Shown here: in pieces, positions 1 through 4,671 of the stretch
Numbering within the stretch: the first letter of the stretch is position 1
How the letters are laid out: each line of letters begins with the position of its first letter
Source: an uncultured Eubacteriales bacterium
GTDB taxonomy: Bacteria; Bacillota; Clostridia; Christensenellales; Borkfalkiaceae
Length of the DNA: 7,509 nucleotides
NCBI GenBank assembly: GCA_900556195.1
Contig: USOJ01000039.1
Span: 1-7,509, forward strand
Reading direction: 5' to 3'
Notes under the pieces: model-generated
What the model was told of the DNA's origin: nothing
What the model saw: only the letters and a program-made list of their open reading frames with translations
Databases searched by the model: none
Made by a program: the position numbers and the translations under genes

Positions 1-1
1 C

Positions 2-625
2 GAATCTCTGAAAAAATTACCAAACGTAACTTTCGTCGATTGTTCCAAGGGCGACGAAGCGCTTATAAAAGCGTGGATAAAAAATCGGGCGTCAAAAGAA
101 AATCTGACGGTTACCGACGGCGCAATTAAAACGATAACGGATTATTGCGCGTTCGATATGACGAGGATTAACGGCGAAACCGAAAAACTGATCGCCTATT
201 GTTTGACAAAAGGGCAGATATCGGAAGACGACGTTGCGGCGATTTGCGTTAAAGAAACCGATTATCGGCTTTACGAGATAGTCGAGTTTATAGCGAATAA
301 GAATTACGATAAAGCGTATTCGTCTTTTATGGAAGAGATGAACGCTTCGCAGGACGGGCAAAAGTTATTCGTGTCGTTGTACTACTATTTCAGAAGGTTG
401 TTGTATGCTTCGTTGTCAAGCGCGTCAAACGCAGAAATAGCAGACGCGTTAGGTGTAAAAGAATACGCTATAACCATGGCGAAAAGACAAGCGAAAGCGT
501 TTTCGCCTAAAAGACTGTTGAACGTCGTAGACGGGTTGTCAAAACTCGACGAAAACTTCAAAACGGGAAAGATCGAACAAAATTCTGCCGTAATAAACGG
601 CGTATTCGAGATATTATTAGGGTAA
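2..625 (+). CDS. holA: DNA polymerase III subunit delta (HolA), 3' part
   Basis: This is the C-terminal 207 residues of the clamp-loader delta subunit, which opens the beta sliding clamp so that it can be loaded onto primed DNA. The 5' end lies outside the window; frame 2 is open from the first codon (ESLKKLPNVTFVDCSKGDEA). The visible part begins near the end of the AAA+ core. It continues through the lid region, which carries the family-typical DMTRINGETEKL helix (fragment residues about 51-62), and then the helical collar domain with its FVSLYYYFRRLLYA helix. It ends at TAA 623-625. The 41-base gap to cdaA contains the cdaA ribosome binding site and no good promoter, so the two genes are probably co-transcribed. 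Family assignment rests on recognition of this C-terminal pattern and is fairly firm; the missing N-terminus cannot be judged. Confidence 0.85.
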   Translation, partial: ESLKKLPNVTFVDCSKGDEALIKAWIKNRASKENLTVTDGAIKTITDYCAFDMTRINGETEKLIAYCLTKGQISEDDVAAICVKETDYRLYEIVEFIANKNYDKAYSSFMEEMNASQDGQKLFVSLYYYFRRLLYASLSSASNAEIADALGVKEYAITMAKRQAKAFSPKRLLNVVDGLSKLDENFKTGKIEQNSAVINGVFEILLG

Positions 626-666
626 CTATTGACTAAATCATTGCATATAATCTTAAGGAGAAGCAA

Positions 667-1494
667 ATGAATATCGCTAAAATATTCGAAAATTTCGCAA
701 AATCCTTTACAGATAGTCCGCTCGCGTCGTGTTTGACGGTTGCGGCGCTGTTCGTATTGTTTTTCTTTGCGATAAGCGTGTTACATAGAAATAACGCTAA
801 ATGGCTGATTTTCGCATTTATAGCCTTTATACTCGCTACGGGTTGCGTTTTCGCGACGATTAAAGATAAAAGCGAAATAGAAAGATACCTGTATCTGCTG
901 ATTCCCGCGCTGTGTATAGTTGCCGAAACGGGACTTTTCGCAACGGAGATTAAGAGAGATATATGGGAAACTTTCGCTAAAAAAAGCGGTGAAATAAGGC
1001 ACGTTGAAAAAGGTTCGCCTAAAAAGAACACCGCAGACGCTTGCATAGACGAAATAATCAAAGCGTTGCAAAACATGTCTAAAAACGACGTAGGCGCGAT
1101 AATCATTCTTGCCAACGATAATTTGCCGAGAGCGATTATCGAAAGCGGCGTAGTCGTAGATTCGGATATTTCGTCCGCGCTTATCGAAAGCATATTTTTC
1201 CCGAAAACTCCGCTTCACGACGGCGCTATGATTATAAACGGAACTAAGATTCTCGCTTCCGGTTGCTTTCTTCCGCTTTCGCAGGAAACGAATATTCCTA
1301 AAGAACTCGGGACGAGACACCGCGCGGGTATCGGTATAACCGAAACTATAAACGTAACTGCTTTGATCGTGTCCGAAGAAACGGGTATTATCTCGATAGC
1401 GCATGGCGGCAAGATTAAACGTTACGCCGACTCCGAAATGCTCCGTCAGACGCTTAAAGAATACTATTGGCAAGAATTTTTACCGCATAAATAA
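667..1494 (+). CDS. cdaA: Diadenylate cyclase CdaA (c-di-AMP synthase)
   Basis: This 275-residue membrane enzyme condenses two ATP into cyclic di-AMP, the second messenger that controls potassium and osmolyte transport and cell-wall homeostasis. Three hydrophobic segments (about 21-39, 45-64 and 74-93) match the three-helix N-terminus of the CdaA class. A linker follows, then the DAC (DisA_N) domain at about 105-265. Both catalytic signatures are intact: DGA at 185-187 in TPLHDGAMII, and RHR at 217-219 in GTRHRAGIG. The later VSEETGIIS block is also typical. Length is normal for the class. The ATG is preceded by AAGGAG (655-660) with a 6-base spacer. In many Bacillota cdaA is followed by cdaR and glmM. 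Neither is present here: a 36-codon membrane ORF and an aspartate kinase follow instead. The TAA stop overlaps the ribosome binding site of that small ORF. Confidence 0.93.
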   Translation: MNIAKIFENFAKSFTDSPLASCLTVAALFVLFFFAISVLHRNNAKWLIFAFIAFILATGCVFATIKDKSEIERYLYLLIPALCIVAETGLFATEIKRDIWETFAKKSGEIRHVEKGSPKKNTADACIDEIIKALQNMSKNDVGAIIILANDNLPRAIIESGVVVDSDISSALIESIFFPKTPLHDGAMIINGTKILASGCFLPLSQETNIPKELGTRHRAGIGITETINVTALIVSEETGIISIAHGGKIKRYADSEMLRQTLKEYYWQEFLPHK

Positions 1495-1508
1495 GGAGAC
1501 CGAAAACT

Positions 1509-1619
1509 ATGAAATCCGAAAGAAAAGAAACTACGGGCGCAAAAGTCGTAAGAACAGTCGTAAGCGCGGTAATCGCTCTTGCTTTGGCAATATTCGTATT
1601 TGCGGTAATAAAGGCTTGA
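1509..1619 (+). CDS. Small single-pass membrane protein, 36 aa, unknown function
   Basis: This short ORF starts at ATG 1509 with a good Shine-Dalgarno (AAGGAG, 1493-1498, 10-base spacer) that overlaps the stop codon of cdaA. The peptide has a charged N-terminus (MKSERKETTGAK, then R15) followed by one hydrophobic segment at about residues 16-34 (VVSAVIALALAIFVFAVI). It ends in a short KA tail, so it is predicted to be an inner-membrane peptide, probably with the N-terminus in the cytoplasm. Its TGA (1617-1619) overlaps the TTG start of the aspartate kinase by two bases, which is a classic coupling arrangement. I do not recognise a family. Coding is supported by the ribosome binding site, the coherent membrane topology and the tight packing between two real genes. 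CdaR, the usual CdaA partner, is also membrane-anchored but far larger, so a CdaA-partner role is only inference. Confidence 0.72.
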   Translation: MKSERKETTGAKVVRTVVSAVIALALAIFVFAVIKA

Positions 1620-2821
1620 TAAAAGTCGCAAAATTCGGCGGAACTTCGATGGCGGACGCGAATGCATTTCGAAAAGTCGCCGACGCGATACGGATAGAAA
1701 ACAATATCGAAATTATAGTTGTTTCCGCCGGCGGTAAGACGGGAGGTTATCCTAAAATCACCGATATGCTCGTTGACGCTTACAGAAAAATTCAGAAAGG
1801 TGAAAGCGTTAAAAAGTCGCTTAATTCTGTTTTTGAAAGAGTACGGCGATTAAAAGACGATTTACAATTAAAATTTGATTTTGAAGAAGAACTAATGAAA
1901 ATCGAGGTCGGAGCGAACGATCCCGATTTTCTTATATCCCGTGGCGAATATCTGTATTCTCTTTTATTTTCTAAATTTTTCGGAGTCGCTTTCGTAGATG
2001 CGAAAGAGATATTTAAGTTTTGCGATAACGGCGAAATAAACGAAGAATATACGTGCTTCAATATCGGAGAAAAATATAAATCGGTAGGTAAATTCGTTAC
2101 GGGCGGGTTTTACGGCTCGGACGATTTCGGTAAGATAAAAACTTTTTCACGGGGCGGTGGAGACGTCAGCGGAGCAATAGCGGCAAAAGCGATAAACGCA
2201 GATTTATTCGTCGATTTTACCGACGTTGACGGCGTTTACGCATACGATCCGAAGGTTGTCGCTCAAACGTCGCCTATGCAGGAAATTTCATATTCGACCT
2301 TGGAAAATCTGGCAAAATTCGGGGCGACCGTAATTCATCCGAAAGCGGTAGAAATTCTCTCGGAATCCGAGACGAACACCGTCGTAAAAAATACCTTTCA
2401 TCCGCGAAAACACGGCACTTTCGTACGTAAAAATCCGAGAGAAAAATATTTTGCTGCCGCAGCGAAAGACGGCTGCGTTTACGTTAAAATTACAGGCGAG
2501 ATAAACGTTAAAAATTTGCTTATCGAAGACGGACGGATCGGTATTTTATATAGAGAGAATGAAGTTGTTGCCGTTTACGATCGGCAGATCAACTTACCGA
2601 AAGAGTTAAAGCGAAACGACTTATACGTTGAAACGGATAGGTCGGTTACGGCGTTTTACGTTTCGTTAAGTGATTCAACGCCTCAATTTATCGAAACGGT
2701 TAAGGGTAGCGTTGAAACTTATGCAATTTTCGATATTGCCGACGGATATATTATAGCAATTCCGTCAAAAGGACGACGAGACGTAGAAAATATTATTTGT
2801 CAAGTAATCAGTGGCGAATAA
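1616..2821 (+). CDS. Aspartate kinase, divergent, TTG start
   Basis: Aspartokinase phosphorylates L-aspartate to 4-phospho-L-aspartate, the first step toward lysine, diaminopimelate, threonine and methionine. The 401-residue product has KFGGTS at 6-11, SRGEYL at 108-113, a GGFYG loop at 163-167, SRGGGDVSGA at 178-187, FTDVDGVYAYDP at 201-212 and FGATVIHPKA at 235-244. About 120 C-terminal residues lie where ACT regulatory domains occur, with only weak ACT resemblance. The usual GRGGSD(T/L)TA motif is altered here to SRGGGDVSGA. The start is TTG 1616: the first in-frame ATG (1649) would remove KFGGTS. Reading upstream in this frame only shadows cdaA and the small membrane ORF. There is no well-spaced Shine-Dalgarno, so initiation probably depends on termination at the overlapping TGA (1617-1619). 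A lysC- or dapG-like role is likely, with diaminopimelate for the cell wall as one product. Confidence 0.87.
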   Translation: MIKVAKFGGTSMADANAFRKVADAIRIENNIEIIVVSAGGKTGGYPKITDMLVDAYRKIQKGESVKKSLNSVFERVRRLKDDLQLKFDFEEELMKIEVGANDPDFLISRGEYLYSLLFSKFFGVAFVDAKEIFKFCDNGEINEEYTCFNIGEKYKSVGKFVTGGFYGSDDFGKIKTFSRGGGDVSGAIAAKAINADLFVDFTDVDGVYAYDPKVVAQTSPMQEISYSTLENLAKFGATVIHPKAVEILSESETNTVVKNTFHPRKHGTFVRKNPREKYFAAAAKDGCVYVKITGEINVKNLLIEDGRIGILYRENEVVAVYDRQINLPKELKRNDLYVETDRSVTAFYVSLSDSTPQFIETVKGSVETYAIFDIADGYIIAIPSKGRRDVENIICQVISGE

Positions 2822-2847
2822 AAATCGAAAATCATTGACTTTTTTCC

Positions 2848-2876
2848 TTGCGTTTTTTTTGCTTAAAGTGTATAAT
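2848..2876 (+). promoter_or_regulatory. Sigma-A-type promoter of fucU
   Basis: A consensus -10 box TATAAT (2871-2876) lies 17 bases after TTGCGT (2848-2853), a weaker -35 that keeps the TTG. Transcription would start near 2883, giving a leader of only about 19 bases that begins with the A/G-rich ribosome binding site AAAAAAGG (2881-2888). This separates fucU from the cdaA/aspartate kinase run. No hairpin terminator is visible between the two units. Confidence 0.65.
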
Positions 2877-2901
2877 TTAGAAAAAAGGCGATGTAAAAAG
2901 A

Positions 2902-3324
2902 ATGTTAAAAGGCGTTCCGAAGTTAGTAAGTCCCGAACTGATTAAAGTTCTTTGCGAAATGGGTCATGGCGACGAGATAGTTATTGCAGACGGTAATTTC
3001 CCCAGCGAAACTTGCGGTCAGAGAGTAGTTCGCGCCGACGGATTGGGAGGGGTCGAAATTCTCGACGCCGTCCTTTCTCTTATTCCGCTTGACACGTATT
3101 CGGACGAAAATTTTATGTTGATGCAAACCACCAACGGGGATCCGACTCCCGAAATTTGGGCAAAGTACGACAAAGTAGCGAATAAACGCGATAAAAACGT
3201 CAGAAAAGCGGAAATAGAGCGTTATGCGTTTTATGACCGGGCGAAAAAAGCCTACGCCGTTATCGCAACCGGCGAACAGGCGATATACGCTAATATAATT
3301 CTTAAAAAAGGCGTAATAAAATAA
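2902..3324 (+). CDS. fucU: L-fucose mutarotase (RbsD/FucU family)
   Basis: FucU interconverts the alpha and beta anomers of L-fucose, supplying the anomer used by fucose isomerase. The cytoplasmic product is 140 residues, the same length as E. coli FucU, and collinear with it from MLKG...SPELIKVLCEMGHGDEI to the C-terminal ILKKGV. The expected active-site and sugar-binding positions are present: H22 in MGHGDE, D30, R107 in IERYAFY, and Y129/N131 in IYANIILKKG. The IERYAFYDRAKKAYAVIATGE block favours FucU over the ribose pyranase RbsD. No fucose isomerase, kinase, aldolase or transporter is in the window, so the gene stands alone behind its own promoter. A ribosome binding site (AAAAGG ending at 2888) lies 13 bases before the ATG, slightly far. 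A start-stop pair ATG-TAA (2891-2896) lies between them. Family assignment is firm; the physiological sugar is inferred from it. Confidence 0.92.
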   Translation: MLKGVPKLVSPELIKVLCEMGHGDEIVIADGNFPSETCGQRVVRADGLGGVEILDAVLSLIPLDTYSDENFMLMQTTNGDPTPEIWAKYDKVANKRDKNVRKAEIERYAFYDRAKKAYAVIATGEQAIYANIILKKGVIK

Positions 3325-3327
3325 ACA

Positions 3328-3355
3328 AAAAGCGTACGACTTTTCGTACGCTTTT
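3328..3355 (+). terminator. Hairpin after fucU, abutting tRNA-Leu
   Basis: A perfect 12-bp stem pairs AAAAGCGTACGA (3328-3339) with TCGTACGCTTTT (3344-3355) around a CTTT loop. It begins 3 bases after the fucU stop. The A/T ends give it a terminator look in both directions, but the only T-run is the four Ts inside the stem. The mature tRNA starts two bases after the T-run. Either it terminates fucU inefficiently and lets tRNA transcription through, or it acts as a processing or stability element. Confidence 0.6.
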
Positions 3356-3357
3356 AT

Positions 3358-3441
3358 GCGGATATGGCGGAACTGGCAGACGCGAAGGATTTAGGATCCT
3401 TTGGATTTTCCGTACAGGTTCGATCCCTGCTATCCGCACCA
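3358..3441 (+). tRNA. tRNA-Leu (anticodon UAG)
   Basis: This 84-base class II tRNA includes an encoded CCA. The acceptor stem GCGGATA (3358-3364) pairs fully with TATCCGC (3431-3437), followed by ACCA (3438-3441). The D arm has a GCG/CGC stem (3367-3369 with 3381-3383) and contains the GGCAGA loop sequence. The anticodon stem AAGGA/TCCTT (3385-3389 with 3397-3401) closes a TTTAGGA loop with anticodon TAG at 3392-3394, which reads CUN leucine codons. A short variable arm (GGA-TTT-TCC, 3403-3411) and a T arm with the TTCGATC loop (3419-3425) complete it. The outermost T-stem pair (3414 with 3430) is A-C. There is no room for a promoter between the upstream hairpin and the 5' end. Confidence 0.95.
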
Positions 3442-3450
3442 AACGAGAAT

Positions 3451-3492
3451 AAAACGAACCCGAGAGACAATCTTGAGTTCGTTTTGTTTTTT
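3451..3492 (+). terminator. Rho-independent terminator of tRNA-Leu
   Basis: AAAACGAAC (3451-3459) pairs with GTTCGTTTT (3477-3485). After one mismatch (3460/3476) the stem continues with 3461-3465 against 3471-3475, including one G-T pair, closing a GACAA loop. A G and six Ts follow (3487-3492). It starts 10 bases after the tRNA CCA and is correctly oriented to end the tRNA transcript. Confidence 0.82.
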
Positions 3493-3542
3493 ACAAGAGA
3501 TTATTTCGGACTAAAACAAACTATGATAATATTACGACCATT

Positions 3543-3570
3543 AACCGAGTGTTGCAGCACTCGGTTTTTT
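3543..3570 (+). terminator. Second rho-independent terminator
   Basis: AACCGAGTG (3543-3551) pairs perfectly with CACTCGGTT (3558-3566) around TTGCAG. Six Ts run through 3565-3570. The complementary strand has no T-run after the stem, so it works in the + direction. No gene lies between this and the preceding terminator, so it is either a back-up or the end of an unseen short transcript. Confidence 0.75.
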
Positions 3571-3595
3571 CTATGTCGTTTTGCAGTCCTCATTC

Positions 3596-3643
3596 TTCGT
3601 CGAACGACGAAATTTTTCGCCTTTCGTCTGCGCCAGACGTTTT
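3596..3643 (+). repeat. Two further T-tailed hairpins in the gene-free spacer
   Basis: TTCGTCG (3596-3602) pairs with CGACGAA (3605-3611) and is followed by ATTTTT. Then CGTCTG (3625-3630) pairs with CAGACG (3634-3639) around CGC, followed by TTTT. Both have T tails only on the + strand, so they cannot serve as terminators for the convergent araC gene. The rest of the spacer, 3442-3687, holds the two terminators described separately, a 12-bp palindrome at 3639-3650, and no supportable gene. Confidence 0.45.
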
Positions 3644-3687
3644 ATAAAACAAAAACTGTAAAACCGACAAAGAGGTTCGCAAAAATT

Positions 3688-4497
3688 TTATGAGTCGATA
3701 TTTTGCTTTATATTCTTTTTATGCGGTGTCGTTCCGTAATACTTTTTGAATAATTTATGAAAATAAGACACGCTTTCAATCCCGATTTTTTCGCATATTT
3801 CGGGAATGGTGTAATCGGTAGCCCGAAGAAGGTATGCGGAATAATTTATTTTTAATTCGTTGATTTTTTCGGTAATGGTAATACCGAAATTTTCTTTGAA
3901 TTTTTTACTGGCGTAAGATTTATTATATCCGAGTTGCTCGTAAAATCTGTTTACGGCGTTCGGATGCGCAAAACACGCCGTAAGAATTATGTTGCACTTC
4001 GACGCGAATTCGTTACCGGTATAATCGGTCTGCTTGTTGGAAATAATCAGACGGCTCAATAACGAAATTACCAAACAATAATTATATTTTTTCATTTGTT
4101 CGGTATTTTGCGACATTATATACGAAGAAACGCTTTTTTCGAAATTTTCCATATCGCTTTGCGTAAACTCGTATTTAATAAAATGCTCCCGATTTAATCT
4201 ATCTATTATTCCCGGATCGATTAAGTTACAGCACTTTTCGAAAATATCGGCGGAGATCATATTGTCCCTGTGAATACAACTTTGCCCCGGGATTCTTTTG
4301 AAATTATGAGCGTGATACGGCGCAATAATAACGGCGTCTCCGGTTTTCAACAAAATCGATTTTCCTTCGGCTTCGTGATAAATATTACCTTCGTTAACGT
4401 AAAAACATTCGTAAAACTTATGCGAATGAACGTGCTGATCGTCTGACGAAGTCAACTTTGTACTAAACGGCAAGTCGTAAATATCTAAAATTTCCAT
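3688..4497 (-). CDS. AraC-family transcriptional regulator with N-terminal cupin
   Basis: This 269-residue regulator has a sensory cupin at about 15-75 and a C-terminal double helix-turn-helix at about 168-265. The cupin motif H24-x-H26-x3-E30-x6-G37 matches the metal-binding cupin signature, and PYHAH (60-64) supplies the second half. The DNA-binding part has a first HTH around LGYNKSYASKKFKENFG and a second around YTIPEICEKIGIESVSYFHK, ending in the typical FKKYYGTTPHK. Such proteins usually bind a small ligand, often a sugar, and act on a neighbouring promoter. The ATG is preceded by AAGGAG (4508-4503 on this strand) at 5 bases. The gene is divergent from the lipoprotein, its most likely target. 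Its 3' end lacks a clear terminator on the - strand. Family is certain; ligand and regulon are not visible. Confidence 0.93.
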   Translation of the reverse strand: MEILDIYDLPFSTKLTSSDDQHVHSHKFYECFYVNEGNIYHEAEGKSILLKTGDAVIIAPYHAHNFKRIPGQSCIHRDNMISADIFEKCCNLIDPGIIDRLNREHFIKYEFTQSDMENFEKSVSSYIMSQNTEQMKKYNYCLVISLLSRLIISNKQTDYTGNEFASKCNIILTACFAHPNAVNRFYEQLGYNKSYASKKFKENFGITITEKINELKINYSAYLLRATDYTIPEICEKIGIESVSYFHKLFKKYYGTTPHKKNIKQNIDS

Positions 4498-4514
4498 TTT
4501 AACTCCTTTTTATC

Positions 4515-4543
4515 AGTATATATTGTGTTCGTGAAAAAGTCAA
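4515..4543 (-). promoter_or_regulatory. Promoter of the araC-family gene
   Basis: On the - strand TTGACT (4543-4538) is followed after exactly 17 bases by TATACT (4520-4515). Transcription would begin near 4508, at or just before the Shine-Dalgarno, so the leader is only about 11 bases. Confidence 0.75.
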
Positions 4544-4564
4544 TGAAAAACAAACAGAGAACAC
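4525..4564. promoter_or_regulatory. Candidate operator dyad between divergent promoters
   Basis: GTGTTC (4525-4530) and its inverted partner GAACAC (4559-4564) are centred 34 bp apart, roughly three helical turns. The left arm lies inside the araC promoter spacer. The right arm ends 20 bp upstream of the lipoprotein -35. That placement would suit an autorepressing activator of the AraC type, but six-base arms are short and chance cannot be excluded. Confidence 0.35.
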
Positions 4565-4584
4565 TTTTTTACAAAAATTATATA

Positions 4585-4613
4585 TTGACACCGGAAAAAG
4601 TAAATGCTAAAAT
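4585..4613 (+). promoter_or_regulatory. Strong promoter of the lipoprotein gene
   Basis: A perfect -35 TTGACA (4585-4590) is followed after 17 bases by TAAAAT (4608-4613), with an extended -10 TGC directly before it (4605-4607). Transcription would start near 4620 and give a leader of about 52 bases. This rules out translation starts upstream of 4620 in the same frame. Confidence 0.82.
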
Positions 4614-4633
4614 GAAAAAAGAAGAACAACAAA

Positions 4634-4659
4634 AAGTCGTATTGTTAACAATAGGACTT
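4634..4659. repeat. 26-bp near-perfect palindrome in the lipoprotein leader
   Basis: The arms AAGTC (4634-4638) and GACTT (4655-4659) flank the perfect 14-bp palindrome TATTGTTAACAATA (4640-4653). A single G-G mismatch (4639/4654) is the only break. It lies downstream of the predicted start of transcription and ends one base before the AGGAGG ribosome binding site (4661-4666). It could be a DNA operator that blocks elongation, or an RNA hairpin with a TTAA loop that affects ribosome access. Confidence 0.8.
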
Positions 4660-4660
4660 G

Positions 4661-4666
4661 AGGAGG
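4661..4666 (+). promoter_or_regulatory. Ribosome binding site fixing the lipoprotein start
   Basis: A consensus AGGAGG lies 5 bases before ATG 4672. With the promoter at 4585-4613 and the signal peptide beginning exactly at MKKIF, it shows that the in-frame upstream start codons are not used. Confidence 0.88.
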
Positions 4667-4671
4667 AGAAA

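Noticed and set aside
629..651. TTGACT and TATAAT before cdaA
   Set aside because: The spacing is only 11 bases, so they cannot form a sigma-A promoter together. An operon with holA is more likely.
781..1473. A long - strand ORF opposite cdaA
   Set aside because: It is rich in R/F/Y/N residues, as expected from an antisense reading of a real gene, with no domain or ribosome binding site.
1403..1615. N-terminal extension of the aspartate kinase frame
   Set aside because: It overlaps cdaA and the small membrane ORF out of frame, is composed of charged low-quality sequence, and the family N-terminus KFGGTS fits the TTG at 1616.
2835..2840. TTGACT upstream of fucU as a -35 box
   Set aside because: It is 30 bases from TATAAT. 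The TTGCGT at 2848 has the right 17-base spacing.
2821..2860. Terminator after the aspartate kinase gene
   Set aside because: There are T-runs, but no stable GC-containing stem precedes them.
3358..3687. Integration site of a mobile island at the tRNA-Leu
   Set aside because: No integrase, transposase or repeated tRNA 3' end is visible in the window, so an island boundary is not supported.
3364..3693. A 109-codon + strand ORF beginning MAELADAKDLGS
   Set aside because: It is the well-known false ORF read through a tRNA-Leu gene, and it then runs through several terminators with no domain.
4525..4671. Upstream start for the lipoprotein frame
   Set aside because: It precedes the promoter at 4585-4613 and would put 49 residues before a complete signal peptide. 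AGGAGG and the MKKIF signal peptide fix ATG 4672.
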